From positions 1 to 36,541 of the forward strand of contig LUJN01000021.1 of assembly GCA_001689445.1 (NCBI GenBank): 36,541 bases of DNA, written 5' to 3'. The position numbers and the translations under genes are program-made. This document shows positions 13,473 to 21,787 of this stretch, piece after piece. The notes beneath the pieces were generated by a model. The model saw nothing but the letters and a program-made list of their open reading frames with translations. It was not told the origin of the DNA and did not search any database. The first letter of the stretch is position 1; the number at the start of each line of letters is the position of its first letter. The DNA is from Bacteroidales bacterium M3. Lineage in GTDB: Bacteria; Bacteroidota; Bacteroidia; Bacteroidales; Muribaculaceae.

Positions 13473-14888
13473 TCAGCTTGGCTGCACGGGTCGTGTGGCG
13501 CGTATGGAGATGTGGGCGTCCGACTGCTGCCTCGACAGCACCCGTGGGGCGTATATGCCCGTCACGATTGCACCGACGGCCATGACGGCCACCGACACGC
13601 CGAGCACGAGCGTTATGCCGCCGGCCTTCAACAGCACCGGAATGAGGAACACGGCTATCACCGCGCCCAGTTTTCCCGCCGATGCCGACATTCCCGAGCC
13701 GAGACCACGGTCCTCGACGGGGTAGATTTTCGGTGGCAGCACGTAGGTCGTCAGGTGGGGACCCATGTTGAGGAACAGTTCGAAAGCCATGAACGCGATG
13801 ATGGAAATCCAGCGGTTAAGCCCGAAGTGGTAGGAAACCAGCAGCACGCCGAGTGACAGAGCGCTCAGCCAGAAGCCGACCGACTGCAATCGTGGTATGT
13901 AGGCCTTGCGCCGGAGCATAATGATGCCGAGGATAAATCCCGGCAGGATGACACAGCTGATGAAGAACGTGGTCTTTATCGACGCCGCCACGTGGGCTAT
14001 TGCGCTCTCCCCTGCGGTCACATGCTCGATGCCGAGCGACATCACAAGTATGGGGAGGAACACGCCGATACCATACACCCCGAGTCCCTCACACGCCCAG
14101 GGCACGCCACTGAGCATGAGACGGGAGAAGTTCTTGCGCAGGAAGCTCCAGCCTGACTCCGTGTTGGTTGCTGCCGGGGTGCTCTTGACCTGGGGTTCTA
14201 TCATTACGTCAGGTCCGAGAAATCTCCTGACACACTTCTCGGCCTCAGCTGTGCGCCCCTTCTGGAGCAGCCACAGCGGGCTTTCCCAGAACCGTATGCG
14301 GCACACGAGCATCACCGCCGCTATCGCCGCCACAATCCACATCAGCTTCGGCCACGCCTCAGCCGTGTCCCAACGCGTCACAAGCCACCAACACAGCCCG
14401 GCGACGACGATGTTGCCCAGCGCGCTTGCCGCCTTGGCGACACCTATCATCGTCGACCTCCACCGTATGGGCAGCAGTTCGGAGATATATCCCGAGTCGA
14501 GGCTGTATTCGCCGCCAATGCCTATGCCTATGACAAACAGCGCGACTACGAGCACCGGCACGGATGTCGTCAGGGCCGCCACTACCGACGCGGCGAGTAT
14601 AAGTGCAGGGCACAGCCGGAAGAAGAGCAGGTAGCCGTAGCGGTCAATCAGACGTCCGATGACCGACGCCCCTATCATTATGCCGATGAGATCGGCGCTC
14701 CCGATAAGTCCCTGCATCGCCGAGCCGAGCTGAGGGCGCGACAGGATGTTGAGCATCGGGATGATGATGCCTGCGAGCGTGGCGACCCCTGTCCCTATAA
14801 GCTGCCCGAGGGAGGCCACAAATGTTATCCATATGTGACGTCCCTCCAGCGGCATTGTGCCCAGATCCATTGTCCGCGATGATGCCAT
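13473..14888 (-). CDS. MFS transporter in the urease operon, substrate unknown
   Basis: 471 residues with 12 predicted transmembrane segments and major-facilitator motifs: GRLIDRYGY (motif A-like loop 2-3), GIGIGGEYSLDSGYISELLPIRWRS across helices 4-5, as in sugar, SV2 and aromatic-acid transporters, and a central loop with RFWESPLWLLQKGR. The second half has LPPKIYPVEDRGLGSGMSASAGKLG. It lies seven bases after the urea transporter and 49 before nikMN, so it is surely in the same transcript. Neither urea nor nickel is a usual substrate of this subfamily; it may move a metal ligand, a nitrogen compound or another metabolite. This is the one gene of the operon whose job is not obvious. Confidence 0.85.
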   Translation of the reverse strand: MASSRTMDLGTMPLEGRHIWITFVASLGQLIGTGVATLAGIIIPMLNILSRPQLGSAMQGLIGSADLIGIMIGASVIGRLIDRYGYLLFFRLCPALILAASVVAALTTSVPVLVVALFVIGIGIGGEYSLDSGYISELLPIRWRSTMIGVAKAASALGNIVVAGLCWWLVTRWDTAEAWPKLMWIVAAIAAVMLVCRIRFWESPLWLLQKGRTAEAEKCVRRFLGPDVMIEPQVKSTPAATNTESGWSFLRKNFSRLMLSGVPWACEGLGVYGIGVFLPILVMSLGIEHVTAGESAIAHVAASIKTTFFISCVILPGFILGIIMLRRKAYIPRLQSVGFWLSALSLGVLLVSYHFGLNRWISIIAFMAFELFLNMGPHLTTYVLPPKIYPVEDRGLGSGMSASAGKLGAVIAVFLIPVLLKAGGITLVLGVSVAVMAVGAIVTGIYAPRVLSRQQSDAHISIRATRPVQPS

Positions 14889-14894
14889 GGCTGT

Positions 14895-15878
14895 CTACTT
14901 TTTAGCGGGTTGTGGTTTTGGCGGGAGCGGGCGGAAGAATTTGTAGTCGGGGAGCAGGAATATCCATGTTGCAAGACAGAAGGGGCCGGTCAGCGTCGGA
15001 AGCCCCATCGGCGAGAAGAACGCGTTGGTCGCGCCTTGCACGAAGACCGTCGCCACAATGCCTATAAGCGTCCATACGCTCGCTTTCCAGCTATTGTTGC
15101 AGAATGTCGCGCCGAGGGCTATGCCTGTCAGCACGGCCGAGAAGCCGTAGAGGCCGTTGGCGATATCCTCGCCCGGACCTTTCCACATGATGACCGTCGC
15201 CAGGGCCACTGCCGATGCCACCGCGGCCCATACCGCCGCCCTCCAGTTGCTCACGGCAAGGGCGACGAGGAAGAATATGCCCGTGACCCAGCTGTTGATG
15301 AGGAACACCTGCGATATCCCCTTGAGCCAATAGACCACAAGGCCGCCGAATGTCATGTCGAGAGCCTCGCTGCCGCCGAGAGCAAATTCGGGTGTCCCCA
15401 TGTTGACGGGGGGCATACCGTGAAACAGGCGCGCGGCGAGCAGGAATACCCATGTCGAGAGCACAAACGGGAAAGTCAGCGAGCTGATTTTCCACCGCGA
15501 CAGGATGTTGTCCATCCCGGTGCGTACCCATGTCGTCATGGCCGAGCAGAGTATCAGCGCGAGCCACATCCACAGGGTGTTGCCGAGGAACGTCGGGAAC
15601 GCGCACCCGACAAGCACGCCATTGAATCCCCAAAGCCCCTGTGCGCCTCGCACGTCGGGCAGGTGGAGTATGTAGCCTGTGAGGGTCGATGCGAGCACGC
15701 CCACGAGCGCGCCCCACGCGACAATGCCTATCCCCTCCTCGTAGGCACCCCAGAAGATGCCTATGAGGAAGATAAAACCTGTCAGCACGTTGTCCTGGAA
15801 CATCACCTGGCCTATGCCGCGGCCGAGAGTCGCGGGAAACCGCCTTAACGATTCGATTGTGTAGCTGTTGGCACTCAT
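14895..15878 (-). CDS. Urea transporter (UT/SLC14-type)
   Basis: 327 residues with two homologous membrane halves, as in the UT family of urea channels. The first half has MFQDNVLTGFIFLIGIFWG and GLWGFNGVLVGCAFP, followed by LTFPFVLSTWVFLLAARLF. The second repeats the pattern with NGLYGFSAVLTGIALGATF and LTGPFCLATWIFLLPDY. The paired pore motifs with their phenylalanines match the bacterial urea channel of known structure. It would let urea pass the inner membrane down its gradient to the cytoplasmic urease. The gene starts 30 bases after ureD and is followed seven bases later by the MFS gene. There is no separate UreI-type channel in the window. Confidence 0.92.
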   Translation of the reverse strand: MSANSYTIESLRRFPATLGRGIGQVMFQDNVLTGFIFLIGIFWGAYEEGIGIVAWGALVGVLASTLTGYILHLPDVRGAQGLWGFNGVLVGCAFPTFLGNTLWMWLALILCSAMTTWVRTGMDNILSRWKISSLTFPFVLSTWVFLLAARLFHGMPPVNMGTPEFALGGSEALDMTFGGLVVYWLKGISQVFLINSWVTGIFFLVALAVSNWRAAVWAAVASAVALATVIMWKGPGEDIANGLYGFSAVLTGIALGATFCNNSWKASVWTLIGIVATVFVQGATNAFFSPMGLPTLTGPFCLATWIFLLPDYKFFRPLPPKPQPAKK

Positions 15879-15908
15879 ATCTTTATCTCCTTTCTCGTTT
15901 TATGAAAA

Positions 15909-16871
15909 TTACCTCCACGGGAACTCCTCGGGTATCGGATGCCCCTTGACGGCCATCCTCACCTTGGAGCAGAAATCACGTATTATCTTCTTCACCGGCC
16001 CGGTCTCCATCCCGACGACCTTGAACAGCAGCCCGGCGTCGTTGGGCAGGTGGGTGATGCCGCATGCAACGCGCCGATCACGGTCGATAAAGGCGTCGGT
16101 TTGTGCATATATCTCGGTCGCTTTCTCGGGCGGGGTCATCACGATGACATTGGCATACACGTCATATCCCGCCATGATGCCGAGCTGGCGGGGAGACACA
16201 TTGCCCGGCTCGATGACATACTTCTCGGTGAAGAGCGGCGTGCCGTCGGGACGCTTGCCACGGCAGCACACCGACAGGATGTCGTAGTCGTAAAGTTCCC
16301 CCTCCTTGTAGTACTTGCGACCCGCCATGAATATCTCCGAGTAGCAGAGCGTCGCCGTGGGGTCGACTACGATGTCGGTATCGGAGATGAATCGCGCGTG
16401 GCGGCAGGGTATCATCGGCTCGGGAAGGTACTCCAGGTAGGAGTCGGCCTCAAGCGTGATATTCTGCTTCAGCCCGCAGTAGTTCTCGTGCATCTCGGCA
16501 ATTTTTGTCCCGGCTCCCGTGGAGACGAAGGCAAAGCTGCCGGGGCGCATATTGAAATCCTGCTGGTAGCGGTCGCCCTCCATATACTGCGCGCCCGAGC
16601 AGAGAATGTAGACGCAGGGCATCTCGGGCATCTCCTCGTCAAAGTACAGTTCCTGCTGCACGACGATGGGCACGCGGCGTTCAAGGTCGCGCATTATGCA
16701 CTTGCCGCGCGGGTCTATCTCAAAGCCCATGCGCAGGTAGCCGTGCTTGCCAGGGGCGCCGACATACATGGCGCGTGGCTCCGTCAGGAACGGTTGCATC
16801 TCCACGGCGTGGGAGAAGTCGACCTCGGGCACCGAGGATGTAGGCTGGTGGAATTGGTAGTCAAATGGCAT
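15909..16871 (-). CDS. ureD: Urease accessory protein UreD (UreH)
   Basis: 320 residues. It shows the beta-helical UreD pattern: FAFVSTGAGTKIAEMHENYCGLKQNITLEADSYLEYLPEPMIPCRHARF, which matches the central conserved block (TQ.A.K......A.Q...L.....LEWLP.P.I.......) in altered form. UreD binds apo-urease and, with UreF and UreG, forms the complex that delivers nickel to the active site. It is last among the ure genes here, as in the ureABCEFGD order seen in many Gram-positive operons. It starts 36 bases after ureG and is more divergent than the other accessory proteins. Confidence 0.88.
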   Translation of the reverse strand: MPFDYQFHQPTSSVPEVDFSHAVEMQPFLTEPRAMYVGAPGKHGYLRMGFEIDPRGKCIMRDLERRVPIVVQQELYFDEEMPEMPCVYILCSGAQYMEGDRYQQDFNMRPGSFAFVSTGAGTKIAEMHENYCGLKQNITLEADSYLEYLPEPMIPCRHARFISDTDIVVDPTATLCYSEIFMAGRKYYKEGELYDYDILSVCCRGKRPDGTPLFTEKYVIEPGNVSPRQLGIMAGYDVYANVIVMTPPEKATEIYAQTDAFIDRDRRVACGITHLPNDAGLLFKVVGMETGPVKKIIRDFCSKVRMAVKGHPIPEEFPWR

Positions 16872-16907
16872 AGTCGGGCGTGCTTTACGTTGGGTATATG
16901 GGGTTGA

Positions 16908-17537
16908 TTATTTCGCGCCTGTCTTGTCAAACAGGGCCATCTTGAAGATGAGGTCGATAAGCTCCTCGATACCCTCGCCAGTCATGCAGTTGGTGAACAC
17001 GAATGGCTTGCCGGGGCGCATCAGCTTGGAGTCGTGGTCCATCACCTCAAGGCTGGCGTGGACGTAGGGGGCCAGGTCGGTCTTGTTGATGACAAGGATG
17101 TCGCTCTGCGATATGCCCGGGCCGTCCTTGCGTGGTATCTTGTCGCCCGCCGCCACGTCGATGACGTAGATGAAGAAGTCGACAAGCGCCGGCGAGAAAG
17201 TGAGCGTCAGGTTATCGCCACCCGACTCGATGAGCACGATGTCGGTGTCGGGAAACTTTGCCTCCATCTCCTCGACGGCGGCGATGTTCATCGACGGGTC
17301 CTCGCGCACTGCCGTGTGGGGGCACGCGCCGGTCTCTACGCCGATTATCTTGTCCTCGAGCAGGATGCCCTTGAGCGTCTTGCGCACATGCTTGGCGTCC
17401 TCGGTCGTCACTATGTCGTTGGTTATGATGAGCACCTTCTGCCCGAGCTCGAGCAGGCGGGGTGTTATGGCTTCGATAAGGGCGGTCTTTCCCGAGCCTA
17501 CGGGGCCGCCGATTCCTATTCTACAGGTGTTGCTCAT
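16908..17537 (-). CDS. ureG: Urease accessory GTPase UreG
   Basis: 209 residues, the usual length. The SIMIBI GTPase motifs are intact: P-loop GGPVGSGKTALIEA (residues 7-20), the nickel-binding Cys-Pro-His in ETGACPHTAVREDPSMN, the switch ESGGDNLTLTFSPALVD and the guanine-specificity NKTDLAPYV. UreG carries nickel from UreE and, after GTP hydrolysis in the UreDFG-urease complex, releases it into the active site. It is encoded between ureF and ureD. This is the best conserved of the accessory proteins. Confidence 0.97.
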   Translation of the reverse strand: MSNTCRIGIGGPVGSGKTALIEAITPRLLELGQKVLIITNDIVTTEDAKHVRKTLKGILLEDKIIGVETGACPHTAVREDPSMNIAAVEEMEAKFPDTDIVLIESGGDNLTLTFSPALVDFFIYVIDVAAGDKIPRKDGPGISQSDILVINKTDLAPYVHASLEVMDHDSKLMRPGKPFVFTNCMTGEGIEELIDLIFKMALFDKTGAK

Positions 17538-17571
17538 TGTCTGTGATAGTTGAAAAGTAGTTGGGTGGTGG

Positions 17572-18282
17572 TTAGTTCATGAACATCCTCATGTTGCCCT
17601 TCTCGTGTAGCGAGGCGAGGATGTCGAGTTGGGGATAGAAAGCGCGCATGTCATCAAGGCCGAGCTGCGACACCTCGTCATAGAGCCGGGCGACACGCCC
17701 CGACATCTCGTAGAGTATCTCCTGGGTGTCGTAGTGGGAGACGCGTACACACCGCAGTGCCGCGCTCAGCACCATGTTGACAACGCCATATTGGTGGGAG
17801 CAGAACAGCTCCTCCTCCGTGGCCCCGGCAGCTGCAAATACGATTCCTTGAGCCACCGGGTATGTGCCCGGAGTAGCCTCGGCATTGATGTCGTCGAGCC
17901 AGCGGGCTATCGTTGTGTCCTCGGGGAGCAGCCGTCGGCCAAGCTCGGCGAGTTTCTTGCCCATGCGCTGGAGCATCAGGCGCGCCTCGGCGTTCATCTT
18001 GCAGCGCAGCAGCGTCGCGTCGGCCTGCACGATGCCGTCATAGTCGCCACGTGCATAGGCACGGAAAGCATGGAGCGCGGCGATGCCGTCGGTGAATGCC
18101 GCCTGCTCGGCCTGGCTCAGTGAAAATTCCCTGAGTGTCGGCGCGTCATGGACGATATGCTCGAATGAGGCGGTCTCCAGTCCGTTGGAGAACGAGAATG
18201 TCCCGACCGGGAACGTCGAGTCGGTAAATTGCATCAGGCGTGTCAGCACGCACATCTGTCGGTCTCTGTCTTTCTCTCCCAT
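17572..18282 (-). CDS. ureF: Urease accessory protein UreF
   Basis: 236 residues, all helical. The start LTRLMQFTDSTFPVGTFSFSNGLE is the canonical UreF N-terminus (LLQL.D..FP.G.FSHS.GLE). Later motifs are TYPVAQGIVFAAAGATEEE and VVNMVLSAALRCVRVSHYDTQEILYEM, followed by DMRAFYPQLDILASLHEKGNMRMFMN, which matches the C-terminal UreG-contacting tail. UreF bridges UreD and UreG and helps gate GTP hydrolysis during nickel insertion. The gene begins 20 bases after ureE. Confidence 0.94.
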   Translation of the reverse strand: MGEKDRDRQMCVLTRLMQFTDSTFPVGTFSFSNGLETASFEHIVHDAPTLREFSLSQAEQAAFTDGIAALHAFRAYARGDYDGIVQADATLLRCKMNAEARLMLQRMGKKLAELGRRLLPEDTTIARWLDDINAEATPGTYPVAQGIVFAAAGATEEELFCSHQYGVVNMVLSAALRCVRVSHYDTQEILYEMSGRVARLYDEVSQLGLDDMRAFYPQLDILASLHEKGNMRMFMN

Positions 18283-18302
18283 GGGTGGCTTTTTTTGATG
18301 GG

Positions 18303-18875
18303 TTAATGCACTATATGGGCATGGGCGTGCTCGTGGCTCTCATGACCGGCGCCGCCAAACAGGCGGCGTATCTCGTGGGGGGCGAGGTAGGGTATCACCT
18401 CCATCCCCTCCTGGAACTCGTAGGATATTCCCTCGATATGGTGGGTCTCCATGACCGACAGCATCACTTTCTTGTCGACAGTCAGCGGCACGTAGACTTT
18501 TGTGCCCTTGACGACAGCGGGCCAATGCTGGTTGCCGATGGCGTGGCCCAGCTCAAGCGATATGTGTATGATGGTGTCGGGGTCCTTGTCGGCGATTGCC
18601 TCCATGTCGATGACGAGCACGGGGCTGAGCTGTAGTTTGAGCACGACAGCCGTGTTGGCCTCGGGGTCATAGGCTATGATGTCGCCGTCGGCCACCTGTG
18701 TGCGGCGGGCCAGTGCCACGGGATACTCCTTTCCGCTCACGCCCTTGGCGAGAAAGCGGCTCTTTTGGGCCGTCCATTGGTCAAGGAACACGTAGTCCAC
18801 GTCGGCATGTTCGAGTTTGTGTTGCCACTCGTGGTCATGGTTGGCATTGCCAAGTACTTCAGTGAAAATCTCCAT
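18303..18875 (-). CDS. ureE: Urease nickel metallochaperone UreE
   Basis: 190 residues. It has the UreE N-terminal peptide-binding domain and a C-terminal metal-binding domain with GHAIGNQHWPAVVKGTKVYVPL, containing the conserved metal-site histidine. The tail GHESHEHAHAHIVH is histidine-rich, as in nickel-storing UreE proteins. It hands nickel to UreG. The gene is separated from ureC by 168 bp that holds a BIME-like repeat, whereas the other gaps in the ureA-to-nikO run are at most about 50 bp. Confidence 0.93.
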   Translation of the reverse strand: MEIFTEVLGNANHDHEWQHKLEHADVDYVFLDQWTAQKSRFLAKGVSGKEYPVALARRTQVADGDIIAYDPEANTAVVLKLQLSPVLVIDMEAIADKDPDTIIHISLELGHAIGNQHWPAVVKGTKVYVPLTVDKKVMLSVMETHHIEGISYEFQEGMEVIPYLAPHEIRRLFGGAGHESHEHAHAHIVH

Positions 18876-18922
18876 TATAGGTCGAAAATAGATGGTTGAA
18901 ACGTTACGGTAATTAATATGTG

Positions 18923-19028
18923 TATGACGACAAAGTAGGGTCGCGACCTGTCGCGACCGCGAATAGGCTTGGTGTCAATATTCCATCCGTGCGGTCGCGA
19001 CAGGTCGCGACCCTACTTTGTCGTCATA
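18923..19028. repeat. BIME-like paired palindrome between ureC and ureE
   Basis: Two perfect 38-bp inverted arms (18923-18960 and 18991-19028) are separated by 30 bp. Each arm holds GTAGGG followed by the inner palindrome GGTCGCGACCTGTCGCGACC. The GTAG-plus-hairpin form is that of REP sequences mobilised by RAYT (TnpA-REP) proteins, and the inverted pair is a BIME. It is the only content of the 168-bp gap 18876-19043. In RNA it forms a very stable stem, likely affecting 3' ends or decay between ureABC and ureEFGD. Confidence 0.75.
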
Positions 19029-19043
19029 TCCGGTGACGTAATA

Positions 19044-20762
19044 TCAGCTGAACCAATACAGCTGGGCCAGTGGCAGCGACTTTGCCGGCGGCACGTAGGC
19101 GAGCTGTCCGTTGACGGTCACGTAGAATGTCTCGGGGTCAATCTCGATGCGAGGTGTAGCGGTGTTGCGCAACATGTCAGCCTTGGTGATCTGGCGCACG
19201 CCGTGCACTGGGTAAAGCTCGCTCTTCAGGCCATATTTCTCCTTGATGCCCCTGTCGTATCCCGCGCGGCTCACAAACGACAGGCGCGTCTTGGCGAGTG
19301 CGCCGCCCCAGTCGCCGTACATCGGGCGCATTATCTTGGGCTGCGGGGTCGTCAGCGATGCGTTGGGGTCGCCCATGTTGGCCCAGTTGATAAGGCCGCC
19401 CTTTATGACCATCTGCGGTTTGGTGCCGAAGAACGCCGGCTCCCACAGCACGAGGTCGGCCATCTTGCCTTTCTCTATCGAGCCGAGCACGTCGGCGATG
19501 CCGTAGCATATGGCGGGGTTGATGGTTATCTTGGCGAGGTAGCGGAGCACGCGGAAGTTATCGTTGTTGGGGGAGTCCTCGGGGAGCTTGCCACGGGCCG
19601 ACTTCATGTAGGACGCCATCTGGAATGTGCGCATGAACGACTCGCCAACGCGGCCCATCGCCTGTGAGTCGGACGACACCATCGACAGCACGCCCATGTC
19701 GTGGAGGATATTCTCGGCACTCTGTGTCTCGGGGCGCACGCGGCTCTCGGCAAACGCCACATCCGACGGGATGTTGGGGTTGAGGTTGTGGCATACCATA
19801 ATCATGTCAAATAACTCGGCCTGCGAGTTGATGCCGAATGGCAGCGTCGGGTTGGTCGACGAGGGGAGCACGTTCATCAGCGACGCCACCTTCAGCAGGT
19901 CGGGGGCATGGCCGCCGCCCGCGCCTTCGGTATGGTAGGAGTGGATGGTGCGGCCGTCTATTGCGGCGATGGTGTCCTCTACATAGCCCGACTCGTTGAG
20001 CGTGTCGGCATGGAGCGCGGCCTGCACATCAAAGTCATCGCAGACGCTCATGCAGGTGCGTATTGCGCCGGGTGTGGTGCCCCAGTCCTCGTGGAGCTTA
20101 AAACCGCATGCTCCCGCATACATCTCGTCTTCGAGGTTCTCGCGGCACGCGCTGTTGCCCTTGCCGAGGAATCCCACGTTGATAGGCAGTCCGTCAGCGG
20201 CCTGGAGCATACGCTCAAGGTTCCACGGGCCTGAGGTGATGGTGGTCCCGTTGGTGCCGTCGGTCGGGCCTATACCGCCGCCGATGAGGGTGGCGATGCC
20301 GTTTGACAGGCAGTTGAACGCCTGCTGCGGGTCGCACATGTGCACGTGCCCGTCGATGCCGGCGGCTGTCAGTATCAGGTGTTCGCCCGATATGGCGTCG
20401 GTCGACGGACCGGTCACGAGATCGGGGCTTACCCCCTCCATGATGTTGGGGTTGCCGGCCTTGCCCACGCCGGCTATCTTGCCGTCCTTGATGCCCACGT
20501 CGGCCTTCACTACGCCGAGTACGGGGTCAAGGATGGTGACGTTGGTGATCACAAGGTCGAGGCTGCCTGCGCCCGAGGTGCACTCGTTGGCCAGTCCCAT
20601 GCCGTCGCGCAGGGTCTTGCCGCCGCCGTACACTACCTCGTCGCCGTAGACACGCAGGTCTTTCTCGATTTCAACATACAGGTCTGTGTTGCCCAGACGT
20701 ATCTTATCGCCCACTGTGGGACCGAAAAGCATACTGTTTTCTTTTCGTGATATTGTTGCCAT
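19044..20762 (-). CDS. ureC: Urease subunit alpha UreC
   Basis: 572 residues, full length. All active-site residues are present at a constant +5 offset from the Klebsiella numbering: nickel ligands His139 and His141 (DGHVHMCDPQQ), the lysine to be carbamylated, Lys222 (GFKLHEDWG), His224, His251 (ALHADT), His277 (HTEGAGGGHAPD) and Asp365 (SSDSQAMG), plus flap residues Cys324 and His325 (MVCHNLNPNIPSDVAFAES). The enzyme splits urea to ammonia and carbamate in the cytoplasm. It follows ureB by five bases. Small variations such as HMCDPQ for the usual HFI.PQ and CHN for CHH do not touch catalytic positions. Confidence 0.98.
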   Translation of the reverse strand: MATISRKENSMLFGPTVGDKIRLGNTDLYVEIEKDLRVYGDEVVYGGGKTLRDGMGLANECTSGAGSLDLVITNVTILDPVLGVVKADVGIKDGKIAGVGKAGNPNIMEGVSPDLVTGPSTDAISGEHLILTAAGIDGHVHMCDPQQAFNCLSNGIATLIGGGIGPTDGTNGTTITSGPWNLERMLQAADGLPINVGFLGKGNSACRENLEDEMYAGACGFKLHEDWGTTPGAIRTCMSVCDDFDVQAALHADTLNESGYVEDTIAAIDGRTIHSYHTEGAGGGHAPDLLKVASLMNVLPSSTNPTLPFGINSQAELFDMIMVCHNLNPNIPSDVAFAESRVRPETQSAENILHDMGVLSMVSSDSQAMGRVGESFMRTFQMASYMKSARGKLPEDSPNNDNFRVLRYLAKITINPAICYGIADVLGSIEKGKMADLVLWEPAFFGTKPQMVIKGGLINWANMGDPNASLTTPQPKIMRPMYGDWGGALAKTRLSFVSRAGYDRGIKEKYGLKSELYPVHGVRQITKADMLRNTATPRIEIDPETFYVTVNGQLAYVPPAKSLPLAQLYWFS

Positions 20763-20767
20763 GAGTG

Positions 20768-21283
20768 TCAGTCTTTGGTTTGGTTTTGTGTATATTCTGC
20801 GTCGGCCTCGTCCTCGCTGACGCTCTTGTAACCGTATTCCTTTATGCGGCGGAATGCCTCGATACGCTTTGGGAAGTAGCTCGGGGTATCCTCGGTGCCG
20901 GTGTAGCCGTTGGCAAGATCGTCAAACCCGATGACCCTGCGTTTGCCGGCATAGGCCACTATCTCGACCTCCTTCTCGTCGCCCGGCTCAAATCGGATAG
21001 CCGTGGTGGCGGGAATGTTGAGGTGGAAGCCGAATGCCTGCGGGCGGTCAAACTCCAGGTAGCGGTTGGCCTCGAAAAAATGGTAGTGCGAGCCTACCTG
21101 AATGGGGCGGTCGCCCGTATTATGCACTTTAATCTTGCGCACCGTGCGGTTTACGTTATACTCTATCGGCGTGTCGGCCAGGATGACGCCGCCCACGGGA
21201 ACATATTCGGCGGGAGTGAAGCCGGGGTCGGTCACCACGGGTGCCGTCGGCTGGGGAGTGCCGTTGTTTTTTGTCGTGTCCAT
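20768..21283 (-). CDS. ureB: Urease subunit beta UreB with extended tails
   Basis: 171 residues, longer than the usual 100-136. The family core spans about residues 27-120: YVPVGGVILADTPIEYN, KIKVHNTGDRPIQVGSHYHFFEANRYLEFDR, AFGFHLNIPATTAIRFEPGD and RRVIGFDDLANG. In front is a 25-residue Thr/Pro-rich stretch without the usual MIPGE start, and behind is a 45-residue charged tail (FPKRIEAFRRIKEYG...). UreB is a structural subunit of the (UreABC)3 trimer. It lies between ureA (21 bases) and ureC (5 bases). Confidence 0.96.
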   Translation of the reverse strand: MDTTKNNGTPQPTAPVVTDPGFTPAEYVPVGGVILADTPIEYNVNRTVRKIKVHNTGDRPIQVGSHYHFFEANRYLEFDRPQAFGFHLNIPATTAIRFEPGDEKEVEIVAYAGKRRVIGFDDLANGYTGTEDTPSYFPKRIEAFRRIKEYGYKSVSEDEADAEYTQNQTKD

Positions 21284-21304
21284 GATAGTCTTTTGTTTTG
21301 GTTG

Positions 21305-21607
21305 TTACTTGATAGGTTGGTGTATGCTTATCAGGCGGCTGCCGTCGGTGAACACGGCCTCTACCTGAAGCAGGGTTATCATGTCGGCGACTCCCTCCAT
21401 GACATCATCCTTGGTCAGCACGTTGGCGGCATCGTGCATGACCTCTTCCACTGTTTTTCCTTCACGCGCCATCTCCAATGCCGCGCTCGTGATGTAGGCG
21501 ACTGCTTCGGGATAGTTCAGCTTCAGTCCCTTTTTCAGGCGGCGTTCAGCGATAAGCCCTACACAAAGCAGCGTCAGCTTGTCTTGCTCTTTCGGTGTAA
21601 AATGCAT
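21305..21607 (-). CDS. ureA: Urease subunit gamma UreA
   Basis: 100 residues from the ATG at 21607, giving the canonical start MHFTPKEQDKLTLLCVGLIAERR. The frame extends to a TTG at 21652, but that adds residues foreign to the family. Also seen are GLKLNYPEAVAYITSAALEMAREGKTVEEVM and the end VEAVFTDGSRLISIHQPI, all typical. It is the first gene of the operon and packs against UreC near the active site. The upstream A-rich region lacks a strong Shine-Dalgarno sequence, which is normal in Bacteroidota. Confidence 0.97.
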   Translation of the reverse strand: MHFTPKEQDKLTLLCVGLIAERRLKKGLKLNYPEAVAYITSAALEMAREGKTVEEVMHDAANVLTKDDVMEGVADMITLLQVEAVFTDGSRLISIHQPIK

Positions 21608-21787
21608 AATAGTTTGACTTTTGAGGTTAAAAAAATCGGCACGCGATTTCAACTATAACATTTCCCATTCTCCATTTGTTTCCCGCCGCCCCATGTTTTA
21701 ATTATACAGTGTTGTAACCGCAAAGGTCTATTGCCAACATCTATCCGTGCAGCGACACCTCGTCGGTATGATCCGCTGGGGTGTCAT
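21608..21787 (-). promoter_or_regulatory. Leader and presumed promoter region of the urease operon
   Basis: This 180-bp stretch must contain the operon promoter, as the terminator of the upstream gene lies just before it. The only partial -10 match on the minus strand is GACCTTTG (21728-21721), without a -33 box. I see no known riboswitch. The gene-free run 21608-21940 holds this region, the terminator at 21788-21827 and a GC-rich dyad at 21901-21933 just past the acetyltransferase stop. Confidence 0.3.
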
